The notes under the pieces: model-generated
The model's input: only the letters and a program-made list of their open reading frames with translations
Databases searched by the model: none
Told to the model about the DNA's origin: nothing
Program-made: the position numbers and the translations under genes
Shown here: positions 1 to 10,993 of the stretch, piece by piece
Layout: each line of letters begins with the position of its first letter
Numbering within the stretch: position 1 is the first letter of the stretch
Source of the DNA: Epithemia pelagica
Lineage: Eukaryota; Bacillariophyta; Bacillariophyceae; Surirellales; Surirellaceae
DNA length: 64,000 nucleotides
Direction: 5' to 3'
Assembly: GCA_946965045.2 (NCBI GenBank)
Contig: OX337237.1
Coordinates: forward strand, 3,286,001 to 3,350,000

Positions 1-179
1 AAAACCAAGTACACCATCATCTTGGCTCGAAATACTCCTCGTGTCTCCTTTTGGCCAATGTAGTCAGATTTCTCCTGCTGCCCCAGGTCAATGTTGCTGC
101 CGTCATTGTTGGTGTTGTGGTCATCTTCTTGGCTAAAGTCGTCGGACACCGACACATTATCACTGTCGTCCTGATCCAT
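1..179 (-). CDS. Partial receptor nucleotide cyclase, 5' end only (tandem copy)
   Basis: This is the 5' end of a second cyclase/PDE gene, cut by the left window edge. From an ATG at 179 the frame is open to base 1, about 59 codons. It matches the N-terminal stretch of the intact gene at 3049-7044 almost residue for residue: start MDQDDSDN, the acidic SDDFSQED segment, then ETRGVF and the first residues of TM1 (MMVYLV). DNA similarity continues upstream to about 610 and so covers the shared promoter. Further upstream the two copies differ by indels (11 bp, 3 bp and 1 bp), so the far-upstream ATG of the intact copy (7044) is followed by a stop here. The conserved frame after residue 62 suggests a live gene beyond the edge, but only the 5' end is visible and a pseudogene cannot be excluded. 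Confidence 0.55.
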   Translation of the reverse strand, partial: MDQDDSDNVSVSDDFSQEDDHNTNNDGSNIDLGQQEKSDYIGQKETRGVFRAKMMVYLV

Positions 180-2250
180 TTTGGAAGCTCCAACACGGCC
201 TGTTTTCCTCACAAACTGTACTTGTTGAGAAGGGGGCAAACCGGAAAATGAGAGCTTGTGGGTGGTGGTGTTTGTTGCGTTGACGTTAGAGTTTCTTGGG
301 GACGGGGGAGGAATCAAACTTGAAACTACGAATAGCCATCTGGGTCCATGGAAGTTCTTAGTTCTCACTGGACATGTTATGGGCGAAGAAGGATATCTGA
401 TACTATAGCTTCAACAAGTATAATGAAATAATGGTGTACAAAGATTTAAATTGTGAGAATTGAGCATGTTACTAGAGTATAAAGGCCCAAGAAGATTGAG
501 TCGGTGGGAGTGCTAGAGGCTAGAGGGTAGAGGAGCTAGGGAGAAATAAGGACAATAAATTAATTATAATAATACTCGTAGGGCCCGTGTATTACAATCT
601 ATAGTGAATATGACTGTGGTTTACTTACTTGATACTCGCATACATCAGGGATACCCATTATTTCTTGTCGATAGGTGACATTTTTACTGTAAGGTTGATA
701 AATTCTGAAATTAATGTACAAAAGTCCATATTGCCCTTCTGGTACGACATTGGTTTTCTGTTCGTTTATTATAGCCTAGTTCAATGTCTACAGTTGTCCA
801 CTCATGAAGAGTACAGTCAGTTCTTGATGAGATAATCTAATGGGCATTGAGCAAAGGTGCGGCTTTTTTCGTGTTTTTGGCAAAATGCGAACTCCCCAAC
901 AGGGTATTCGCAACAAACGGCAGAAGACCGCCGAAAGACGACATCCAATGATACTCGGATATGGCATGGTATTAGGCCCTACTAATATCATGATTCGCCA
1001 CGACCCTTGATATCGTCTTAAGATGTCTTCTTATATTCTAAAGCTCCGTATCACGAATGACACGCGTCAACTGGATTGACGCCATCAGTCGGTGACGAAT
1101 GACGGGAAACAAAAATCTTCTTTTGCCTCTTGTTTCGTCGAACGGAAATGGCGACAAACGCGACACAATGGCATAAAAATTGATCTAAGAAATAAAAACA
1201 ATCATCCATTGATGATCGTGCATGATTGTAGTAATAGGTAGCCAAGAAGAATGAATATGATAGCTGTGGCGGGACCTTTCTCCGACGCAGGCTGTTCGTG
1301 CTGCACGGCAATATGCAGCTGTAACTACAGGAAGTAATGAAGGCCCACCGGAGGAACACCCTGATACTTTGGAGCCTTTACTCACTGAAAATAGAAGGAT
1401 CTTCTCTCTGGAGGACTAACGATACATCAGTCGGAAAGACTACATGTGTCGGGACACGCACAGTCTTACGGATTTTATACCCAGAAAAGGAGCCGAAATG
1501 GAGCTTCCATCCATTAGGAGAGCAGTTATGCTTATGCTCTACCAACACCAACAGACATACGAGACCATTATTCATTAGCTACATGCATGAAGTTAGTCAA
1601 TACACAATAGGAGTACGGTAGTTCTTTCATTCCATGTTATGTTTTCTATGGACCTGACCGGAACAAAATGTTCTCACTGGTTGGCGGCGTCACGTCAGGC
1701 GTATTGCCCGTGACGTGACGTTTGACGCTGTAGCTTCGGTAGCATCGCGACAAACCGTATGTACGTTTTCCGTGAAATGTCTCTCCGTCGGCCAATTTTC
1801 CCCGATTCATAATTTTTCCAGTCAAAATACACAAAAAATTCATCTACCGTTACCATGGGTCTAATGGCATAGCTCATCGTATGCACTCGACGTAGATGTA
1901 GACGCAGGAGGCCACACTAGTAGGACAGGTAGTACCTGCCACTTTGGGTTTCTCGTTAAGTCGTATGATCTAGTCTTCGTCCTCACTCCATTTTTGTCTG
2001 CTTGTGCTAGTTATAATGCCAAAGAGCTCTTCTTTTTATACTTCATAGTGTACAGTGATTCTTTGGTTTTTTCTTCTTTCCTACGAGTAGGATGTACTCT
2101 CAAAAGGTGCCTTCCCATCTTACTCCTAGATCGATGGTTTGATCTCCAGAATGATCATAGCTTTTACCATGTGGAAGAAAAATCTGAGAAGATAGGCTGA
2201 AGCAGATCAAAGCAATTGATACTACTCCTAGGAGTACATAGTAGGAGTAA
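180..2250. other. Duplicated upstream region, no gene seen
   Basis: Bases 180-610 are the duplicated upstream flank of the cyclase gene, matching about 6860-7290. From 620 to 2250 I find only short ORFs without protein-like composition on either strand. Copies of the dispersed octamer TAGGAGTA/TACTCCTA lie at 1608, 2223, 2229 and 2242. Confidence 0.4.
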
Positions 2251-2515
2251 CTAGACTAGGTGGCGTTAGCATGCACATTCGCGAGGCAGACGGCTTCTTG
2301 CGCATGCATGCCGAGCAACTGCGCGACTGAATCAACAGACACGTTCACAGAACACATGCAAAAACTGAGGAAACAGGAACGAGATCGATGGGCAAAACAG
2401 AGAAACAAGAACATATCCTATATTCAAGAAGCTTCACTACTACATATGTTCTCTCTAGAGATGGCGATACTAGAGTCGAAGGACAAGAAGGTTCGACACA
2501 AAAGAGGATAGGCGA

Positions 2516-2870
2516 AGGGCGAGCAGTCGCCACGGTTTCCACCAGCGATTCGACAAGTCCGTGAGGAGGGCAGAGCCAAATGTTGCTTACTCCACACACA
2601 AATCCCACACATGCTCGTCACATTCGCATCACCTAACTCGAGCGATTCACACACTTGTGGAACGAGCCGGTCTGTCGTTTCTAAGGAGCAGTACATCTGT
2701 CTGGGATTGACCCTTTTGGTAATGGTGCCGATCTTTACACTCATCAGTGTTTCTATTTAAAAAGCTCTCAAAGCTGATGGATTATTTCTTCACGTGTCTC
2801 GATTTATCGTACTAGCTCCCCTCAGAAATTGGATTCAAGTGCCAGACCATTGGTCGATGCGTTACTTGTC
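2516..2870 (+). pseudogene. Decayed copy of the multi-pass membrane protein gene
   Basis: This stretch aligns along its length with the first quarter of the intact gene at 9132-10388. Shared blocks include CTCGAGCGATTCACAC, ACCCTTTTGG, TTTACACTCA and GATGGATT..TTTC.CACGTGTC. The frame is broken by several indels and stops, and the start codon is lost. Similarity fades after about 2870, so only the N-terminal part, up to the second transmembrane segment, survives. Its position relative to the cyclase fragment at 1-179 mirrors the intact pair, about 6.6 kb away. It is therefore the decayed half of a tandem segmental duplication. Confidence 0.65.
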
Positions 2871-3048
2871 AAACTGTGGCCTTTGCTGTGCCATAGAAAT
2901 TCTACTATATGTTCAAAGGAAAAAATATGCAAGAATTTATTCGACTTACGACTGTTCTAGAGCCATGCTTGAGAACTACAGAATCACTTTCGATGACTGT
3001 TGCGCTGTTGCGCAATATGTGACCACTCAGGAGTCTGTTCCCCTGTTC

Positions 3049-6000
3049 TCATAATTCCCTTGGTTTCACAACTGGTGCTTGCTCAGGAGATTGCTCAGGA
3101 GATTGCTCAGGAGCTTGTTCTGGAGACTTCTCCGGTGCTTGCTCTTTTAATACAGGAAGCATCTTCGACGGTACAATGCCCTGGTCCCGGAAATTCTGAA
3201 GCATTTCGGCAACAAGTTCTTGCCCCTTTAGTTCCCACTCCTTGCGATTCTGTACGGCATACTGCAAATACTCGTCTGATGACACACCAAAGACACCACA
3301 ATCTTTCAACTTCTTCGCCAAAGGAATGATGTAGAAATCGAAAAAGCCCTTTTCGCCTTCGTACCAAAAATCTGATGGGTTCTTTTCAGCCCGGCCTTGC
3401 AAGTAAGCCACATAAAGTTCCTTGAACAGGCGTTGGTTCCATTTTCGGTAGATGTGCCAATGCTGCATAGTGTGTGCAACATCCGAAGCCTGAATTAAAT
3501 GCTCCATGACAATAGTGGCTTTGCGATTCACATCATCCTCCGATGAATCTGACACCTCGTCAGAAAAGGCCTTGTTCCACCGGCCTTTACGAAGAGCAGC
3601 GAGATCCTTGTCCATAATGTCTGTCGCAAGTACAATGTTCACAACAAGCTGCCTGAAGCGCGTGAATTCGGAAGTCGTAGCATAGATGGTACGGCGAAGG
3701 TCACCGTACGCGTCATCCATAAGAAGATCCCATGCCAAATCCACAGAGTTCTGTTCCGCAATGGATTTGTTTCGATATACCGCAGCCAAAGTAGTTTGTT
3801 CCTTGATTAGTTGTGAATTCGGGACGCCTGGGTGGTCAGCGTCGTGAATGAGGGCCGACAGCGCAACTGCAAACTGAGTCATTGGATCGGAAGTAATCCC
3901 GTAAGTGTGATCATGGAGGGCTTCTTCCGTGTCTTTGGGCGCGGACGTGAGATCAGGAGCCACGATTCGCGACAGAAGCTTCATTACTGACATTGTAACG
4001 TGCGACGCATGCTCAAAGTTATGGAACGGGTTGTCTCGGTACATAGACGCGAGAGTCTGGACATAGTCTTTGAGTTGTCCCAAGACATCTTCACTGAGAT
4101 GAACCGACGACGGGTCAATCCTCTGTGCATTTGCTTCGTATTTCGGAAGACGTACAATCTCTTGGACTTCGCTCAACACATAACGGTTGGACCTGTACTT
4201 CTCCTCTATCTTTTTCATTTCACCAATATCATCAGGATCCGTCCGACGAGACTCCCTGCGTGCAACAATCTGAGTTAGTAGCTTGGACAAAATATCGCAA
4301 TTCCAGGCGACAAGTCGATTGTACTTGTCGGCAGAAGGGACAGCAGGCGCTGCGTTCAAAGCTTGTACTGCGGATGCCTCCTTGTGCTCGCTTTCATTTT
4401 CCATCTCTTCAGTGCTACCAGAACCAGTTGATGCTACCGCTTCTCCTGTGGCGTCCAACCAGTACGTCTGAAGCTCACCCTTTCCCTTAGCAACTACCGT
4501 CTCCCTTCGAGTGCGCAACCACTGCGACTTGCCAGCAGCAGCGAGCAAATCGGCAGTTTCTTGGGAAACGTGGATCTTGTTTGGCTGCCCTGTACTCTCC
4601 ATACGTGCGGTAGTGTTGACAGTGTCACCAAACAATTGGAATCGAGCACGCTCACCACGCAACACACCAGCTGTGACAGGACCAGAATGAAGACCAATCC
4701 TTACGCCGAGCTTTCTCAGGGAAAAGTTGTGAAAGGCAAACATGTTAACGACATATGTATATTCAAGGGAGGAACAGTATCCGGTGGACTTACCTCTTCC
4801 GTGTCGGGACCTAGCTCCACCACCATTGCCTTCATTGTGGCAGTAAATTGAACAAGACAGTCTCGAGCAAAGCGAGCCATTACGATCGCGTGATCCTTGC
4901 GAGGCTCTGGTAAGCCCGCAACTGCTACGTAGCAATCACCAACTGTCTCGACTTTGAAAACACGACGACGACCAGCAATTTCATCAAAGACGTGGTAAAT
5001 GGTTTCGAGAAGCTGGAAGACTTGAGTCGGTTCACGGGTCGAACTCCACGCAGTGAAACCGACGATATCAGCAAAAATAATGGTTGCTTCCGGGAAGAGG
5101 TCAGCAATCGGTTTCGATCTCTTGATCCCTGCTCTCGCGTCCTCATCTTCTTCATTAGCGTCTTTACCCTTAAGGAAATTTTGGAGCTGGTCTTTCGTCC
5201 GGTTTCCCCGCGTGGTTAGTTGCTTGTTCGCTTCTCGATTCACCTCTTCATCCACATCCTTCATGATTCGATCTTGCACGTTCTTCGGAAACAGTGAAGA
5301 CACAATCGCCTGGGTCTTGCGAGCTGCCCGAATGATCATCCACTGGCGCCTCTGAACGGCCCAGTCGTAAACAAGGAAAACAAATGTCGTAAAAACGAAG
5401 ATCGTTGCAACAACAATTGCATAGATGATGGGATCTCTCGATTCATAATCGTTTTCCAAGTCCCCGGTGGGATAAATATCAAGCACATAGTTACAGCTTG
5501 AATATGGCTGGCCACGCTCAGTATTGCTTCCATGTTCAGTAATATTGCTGGAGAGAACCTTGTCGTCGAAATCCGTGTCGTGCAAATCCCCCTCACCCTT
5601 CAGGTGGACATGAGGGCCCTGTACCAAGTATGTGAGTACACTGCCACAGGAATCAGATAATACAACTTCGATGTCACCGGCTCCTTCTGGAAGGACATCT
5701 TGAAAGAATACATCCCATTCAATGTCCAAGTAATGGAAGCCGACAACTTCACCTTGATCATCGGATTCACGGAAGATTGGATCCAGAAGAAAGCTGCGAG
5801 GATTTCCCGCAGAATGACTGGTTAGCTTTCGTTCCTGATGTGCGTGATCCTTTGTCTCGTACTCGAGTTCCGAGGGCTCCGGGAAGTACTGCATGATCGG
5901 AAGAGAATAAATCTTGGAGATATAACTGAAACGCTTCTTGACTACGTCTGTTGCAAGGCCGAAAAAGGTCCCGTCCGAAAGAAGGTCTGTATTGACCACT

Positions 6001-7044
6001 GAAGCATCAATCGGGGCGGGTCCTGTTTGCCTGTAAATTAAAGATTGAATCAGAAAGGGCAAGTTCACAGAAAAGAGGACAAACAAAAGTTCATACATCG
6101 GTATATCGTACCATAGAGCAGCAATGTAGTCGTCAAGCATAGAAGTAGGTTCACTCATCTCATCTGACATTTCGGAGATGTCGTGAATAAAGTGGGGGAC
6201 CGGGCCAGGGTTTGTATCCTTATGCCCGTTCAAGGCCAGACCTTCTTGGATCCACGAAGAATGGTTTTGAGCGTAGGCCTCCCAATCCTTTTGCCGGTCC
6301 TTGAGGAAAAGGGGAACGAACATGATCAAATCGACTTCAGACATTACCCGCGCTTTCTTGGATCGAAGTTCAAAATCATGCGTCGTCACAAAAGGCCAGT
6401 CACTACCTCTTTCATTGGCATAGGAAGTGGCACTCATACTCAAACTTTGTGCGACATCAAATTTGAGCATCAAATCTGCCTTTGCAGCCCGCAGAATCTC
6501 GCCAGCATGTGTTTTAAACTTCAAACAAAAGAAATAAGAAAAGGAATCACCGTCAGTCTCTGATATGATTGAAAAAGACGACAAATCAATAACGACAAGC
6601 ACCTACATCGTTCTCAAAGTCATCGGTCTCCTGGTCGGATACAAACAGAAACGTGAGAGTACTCGCAGCGGCACACGAGATAATCAAAACCAAGTACACC
6701 ATCATCTTGGCTCGAAAGACTCCTCGTGTCTCCTTATCCCCAATGTACTCAGATTTCTTCTGCCCCAAGTCCATGTTGTCGTCTTGATTGACGCTGTGCT
6801 CATCTTCTTGGCTAAAGTCGTCGGACACCACCGACAAATTATCGCTGTCGTCCTGATTCATTATGGAAACTCCAACACGGCCTGTTTTCCTCACAAACTG
6901 TACTTGTTGAGACGGGGGAAACCGGAAAATGAGAGCAATCTCCGACTTGTGGTGTTTGTTGCGTTGACGTTGGAGTTTCTTGGGGACGGGGGAGGAATCA
7001 AACTTGAAACTACGAATAGCCCTCTCGAAGCCATCTGGGTCCAT
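3049..7044 (-). CDS. Receptor-type nucleotide cyclase / cyclic-nucleotide phosphodiesterase fusion
   Basis: This is a bifunctional membrane enzyme that would both make and hydrolyse a cyclic nucleotide. Exons are 6607-7044, 4794-6518 and 3049-4710, all joined in phase 0 (introns GTAGGT..AAG and GTAAGT..AAG), giving up to 1,274 residues. The order is an acidic N-terminus, TM1 (about 114-135), an extracellular CHASE-like region, TM2 (IIYAIVVATIFVFTTFVFLV), a class III cyclase domain and a PDEase domain. The cyclase has the metal motifs FADIVGFT and VGDCY, and the Asn and Arg of NTVNTTAR. The PDE has HNFEHASHV, HDADHPG and ASDVAH. The base-recognition site KVETVGD is guanylate-type, but the usual Cys is Gln (FQLFGD), so cGMP is only the likelier product. 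The C-terminus repeats an S-P-E-Q-A-P motif. A 66 nt in-frame segment at 6031-6096 looks like another intron. The true start may be M62 (6861), where the tandem copy becomes conserved. Related cyclase/PDE fusions are known in diatoms. Confidence 0.88.
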
Positions 7045-7977
7045 GATAGTTCTTAGTTCTCACTGGACATGTTATGGGCGAAGAAGGATATCTGATACTG
7101 TAGCTTCAACAATGGTGTACAAAGATTTCAATGGTGAGAATTGAGCATGATACTAGAGTATAAAGGCCCAAGAAGATTGAGTCGGCGGGAGTGCTGGAGG
7201 GGCTAGGGAGAACTAAGGAAAATAAATTACTCCTATAATAATAGGGCGCATGTATTACAATCAATAGTCAATAGTGAATATGACTGTGGCTTAATTGGTG
7301 AAAGCTATCTCGTCATTTCTTCTAGAAGTTAGCCTTCAGAAATGCACGAATCAGGCTAGCTGCCCTTCCTATCTTTGTTATGGCATGTTTGTCTTCCGTG
7401 GATAAGACGTGTTATTCGCTAGTCTTGAGGGTTTTGTTTAAAAGGCTTGAGTATATTGGACGACGTCTTCCAAATAATCATGCTCCAGCAACAACCATGA
7501 AGAATGAACAAACTGTCCAGGCCAAATATGCTTGGGATGCATCGCACACATCATCCTTATTTGGAATTTGGACATAACAAACTTCTATCCGTAAAATATG
7601 GGAACGTCGATCGCCAGATAGAAAGAGAGATAAAAGAGATATCAGAAAAAAAAGAAAGGCGGGTTAGACTAGGTCCAACCAATAAGTTTAATTGGTGGAT
7701 CTGTGGATTTTGCAGCCAATAGTTCGATTATTCTTGGTAGGGAAGTAAAACTTCAAGTTGCTCTGGGGACCGTACAGTATCGGTCGCGCATAACCATTTT
7801 CCGACCCTCATCTACTGTAAGTTTCTCAGACACAGACAGACGTTTTCGAAGGAACTCTTAACAATGGATCGCTAACCCCAACCAACATCATGATCAGGCT
7901 TCAGGCCACGCCAGATCTTGTATATTGTATCTAGTATCTTGTATCTTATACTCGTAGCTGTGAGCTGTGAGTGGATT

Positions 7978-8190
7978 CTATTCCTTATTTTCCTGTCCCA
8001 ACCAAGTTTCAATAGCGTCGATGTCGATCCATTTCGGGATTCGGAATGCGGAGACGATGACGACCTTCCGGGACGTAAATGAATCTATATGGGGGTGAGG
8101 TACCTCGTAGTACTTCACTCCCCCACTACAATCTGCCGCCCCCAGATATAGGTTGATCAGTGTGATAAGGATACTGAGCGCCAATGACAT
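7978..8190 (-). CDS. Possible small secreted protein (70 aa), unknown
   Basis: The ORF starts at an ATG and opens with a hydrophobic stretch (LALSILITLINLYLGAADC) that could be a signal peptide with a cleavage site near the Cys. A mixed, protein-like tail rich in His, Ile and charged residues follows. No family is recognised. It could be a real small protein, the last exon of a decayed gene, or chance. No counterpart was noticed in the left duplication copy, which weakens the case. Confidence 0.22.
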   Translation of the reverse strand: MSLALSILITLINLYLGAADCSGGVKYYEVPHPHIDSFTSRKVVIVSAFRIPKWIDIDAIETWLGQENKE

Positions 8191-8457
8191 CAACTACTTC
8201 TTCGGAATAACTACCTAGAATGGGCAACTCTTCAAGTTTCCTGTTTTATGGTCTGTGGTATTGATTTTTGATTGCGTTCGCAAATTGGAGGTTGCCATCT
8301 TTTCCCTCAGAAGATCTCTCGTCCATTTTGTGACGGTGGATGAGATTCTACTAGCTAGAGGAGGAATCCACCACCCAACTCAAAGATTCCATCCTGGGGT
8401 CTCATCCAGCACCATCGTCAACATTGGTAACGTCCACACCGCCATTTCCTAGACACT

Positions 8458-8757
8458 CTAGAAACCGTCCGTTCGTCCTTCGCAGATACCCAAGAAAATC
8501 TCTTGCAAGCACAGTGCAAACGCAACAGGAACACCATCCAAAGATTTGTGATTTGGTAGTACCCAACGAGTCACGATTACCAAAAAAAGCTTAGGATCCG
8601 ACACTTGGTATCCACAATGCTCGGGCTCACCATTATTATCATCATCACCACCCCACTCCATGACCCCACACGTCTGCACCTGTACAAAGGACGTGGCAAG
8701 ACCCGAGAGAGACTCGTCAAGATGACACAGAGGACGACGTTTCCAGGATTCCTGCAA
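8458..8757 (-). CDS. Unknown protein-like ORF, no ATG start found
   Basis: A minus-strand frame of about 100 codons has balanced composition, four Cys and a hydrophobic stretch (LFLVIVTRWVLP, VPVAFALCL). Its apparent first codon is TTG, and the frame stays open a little upstream, so if it is real it is an internal or terminal exon. It lies between the divergent cyclase and membrane-protein genes. No family is recognised. Confidence 0.18.
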   Translation of the reverse strand: MQESWKRRPLCHLDESLSGLATSFVQVQTCGVMEWGGDDDNNGEPEHCGYQVSDPKLFLVIVTRWVLPNHKSLDGVPVAFALCLQEIFLGICEGRTDGF

Positions 8758-9131
8758 TGTCCAATCACTGACTGTTGATCGTCTCCTGTCTCCTGTATAG
8801 TAGAGGTTGGGAGTCTCCCCAAAACATACATTTACAGCTTCGGAGTACTCCTACGGCTAACCTTTAGGGTAGAGAGTAAGTAGAGGAAGAAGAGGAGGTA
8901 ACTCTGCTAAAGCGACCCACGCGCGAAACAGACTTTATGCGCCGAGCCAACGGCCATCAACTGTTGCGCGACTGGTACACAACCACAAGCAACGAACCGA
9001 CAAGAAAGAAAAAGGAACAAGAGCCGATGATCCAGAAGCTTTACAACTACTCCTACATTTGTTCCACAGACAGCTAGCTAGGAGTACACAAGAGACGAAG
9101 GGGAGAGAGAGAAGCTTTGACACATACGAGG

Positions 9132-10388
9132 ATGGGCGAACAGTCGTCGTCGTCGTGGTCTCCACTAGCGATTCCACAAGATCATGAGGAGAACAATGAC
9201 AACACCAATGTTCATTCCACAAAGCATACTGTTTCGGCTGAAGACCATGCCAAAACTCGAGCGATTCACACTCTTTTGGAACAAGCGGGCCTCTTGTTTC
9301 TCGTACAATCTCCTCGTCGTTCACGCCATGACGCCTGTCCGCGATCCACCCTTTTGGTTGTGCTGGCGATTTGTACACTCAGTGCTCCTTTGCTGATTGC
9401 CCTCAAAGTCGATGGATTCTTTCCGCACGTGTCGTGGCTCGTCACATGGACACCCTTGTGGATACTAAGTCTTGTTTACGTCTGGTCCAACTGGGGCGAT
9501 GATTGTTTCAATCTCTGTTGCGCAATGACAAGTCTAGCAATTCAAGTGTTGTTGGTTTTGAAATTAGATGCACAATGGTTGCCAAGGAATGGCCTCACAT
9601 GGTGGCACTTCTTTGCTCCACTGCTGTTGGTCGATGGCCTCGTACTTGTCACACGATGGCCCTTTCAGTCGGATCCAATAGTCACTGCCACTGACGTAGA
9701 ACATGCCCTCGGTGAACCAATCGTTGGTTCCTCCTCCTCTGGGACATTTGAACCGTCCATGATGATGGTGAACAAACCATTAAGTTATGTCAAACTGATC
9801 GATCCGGAGCTTGCTTCGAGTCTCCGACGGTACTGGACCCTGTATAGTTTGGTAAGGTTTGGTCGCATCGTGTTTGTCGGCATGGTTGTGGGTCGATTGG
9901 AGAATGTCGTTTCCTGTCCTTGGTCGATGGTGTTTGCACCAGTTTGGATCATGTTGACTTTTTGGTGTGGATCGACCGCAGTGGGATGGATTGCAGTCTA
10001 TCACCAATGTCGTCTGGAACAAAAACAACCACAAACGCAATCCTCAAGTCCGGATGATTCTACTACAACTACTACCACCAGTGTTCCCTTTACGACAATG
10101 GAAGAAGCGCCGCAGTCCAAGACGCATAAGGACTACAACGAATGGTATTATTGGATCCAAGTTTTCTTGACGTGTCATGCCCTGTTACAAGGTGTCGTCA
10201 TTTGGACGGCTGTCGGGTTGGTCCTGAAACTGCAAGGCAGAACCGTGTCGGCCCTGTTGATTGTGACACCCAGTGTTCTCCTCTTGTTGTTTGTTGTTGT
10301 GAGTTTGGGCTGGTTCGTCCTATTCGACAGACACGAGCAAACACAAGAACAGGGGCGTTTTGAGTCACAACAAGGGGCCAAGCAGTAA
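9132..10388 (+). CDS. Multi-pass membrane protein, possibly TMEM185-like (418 aa)
   Basis: This is a single-exon gene. The ATG at 9132 is chosen because codons upstream lack an ATG. After a polar N-terminus of about 70 residues, seven or eight hydrophobic segments follow, including LVVLAICTLSAPLLIALKV, VTWTPLWILSLVYVW, WWHFFAPLLLVDGLVLVT, MVFAPVWIMLTFWCGSTAVG and LLIVTPSVLLLLFVVVSLGW. The repeated pattern of W, then APLWI or APLLLVD, resembles the transmembrane Fragile-X-F (TMEM185) family, whose function is unclear. A Thr/Ser-rich loop (about 285-320) and a Gln-rich tail are hydrophilic. A decayed copy lies at 2516-2870, and the neighbouring cyclase gene is duplicated with it. The membrane call is firm; the family call is tentative. 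Confidence 0.75.
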   Translation: MGEQSSSSWSPLAIPQDHEENNDNTNVHSTKHTVSAEDHAKTRAIHTLLEQAGLLFLVQSPRRSRHDACPRSTLLVVLAICTLSAPLLIALKVDGFFPHVSWLVTWTPLWILSLVYVWSNWGDDCFNLCCAMTSLAIQVLLVLKLDAQWLPRNGLTWWHFFAPLLLVDGLVLVTRWPFQSDPIVTATDVEHALGEPIVGSSSSGTFEPSMMMVNKPLSYVKLIDPELASSLRRYWTLYSLVRFGRIVFVGMVVGRLENVVSCPWSMVFAPVWIMLTFWCGSTAVGWIAVYHQCRLEQKQPQTQSSSPDDSTTTTTTSVPFTTMEEAPQSKTHKDYNEWYYWIQVFLTCHALLQGVVIWTAVGLVLKLQGRTVSALLIVTPSVLLLLFVVVSLGWFVLFDRHEQTQEQGRFESQQGAKQ

Positions 10389-10993
10389 CAACAACATGTC
10401 GAAACAGAAGCACGACAAGGATCTCCTCCTCCTCCTTCTCAAGGATTTCTTGCGGAGGGAGAGCAGACCAATATATTTCCCGACTGATTATTACGACACC
10501 TTGAAAGAACCGGGAGAGTTGTTCGCATTCGGTTCCTGTTTATAGGCATTACATCTTCTGTCTCGATGTTGTGGTCGATCTTGAGTCGCAGTGGTTTGCA
10601 TGAGCAGACGTCTCCTTTTTTGGGAGACTGCTTGTTTCGAATCGGGGAAGGACGCCAAGCATCAGTCACAACAGAAGGATGAGAAACAGAAGAGTTGCAA
10701 TATGAGTAAGGAAAGAAGCAAAGCGAGCGCACGTCTCGTCGTTTCACATGGAAAGACCGGTCACAAGGTCTCTATTTGTGGTCGTTCACAAAAGGCTTCT
10801 GGTTGCCCAAACTCTATGGCCCAGCCAGCCAATTGACTAGGTAGTTAAGGCTAATACGTGGACATGCATACACCGCTATTCTAGAACCTTTATGTTACAG
10901 TTTCATTTTGGAAAGAACAGAACAATGCTCGATATTACACAGCAAGCATCAATCACATGTTGTCATATGAGAATTTGGCAGCAACAAGACAGC
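10389..10993. other. Intergenic, nothing seen
   Basis: This lies between the 3' ends of the convergent membrane-protein and PS-repeat genes. It holds only short ORFs and no repeat or element that I can name. Confidence 0.35.

Larger units (their letters stand above)
7060..9131. other. Cyclase upstream region and intergenic DNA
   Basis: Bases 7060-7290 are the upstream flank shared with the tandem copy. The rest separates the divergent cyclase and membrane-protein genes. Two weakly protein-like minus-strand ORFs are listed separately. TAGGAGTA/TACTCCTA octamers lie at 7228, 8846, 9048 and 9079. No promoter element could be assigned with confidence. Confidence 0.35.
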
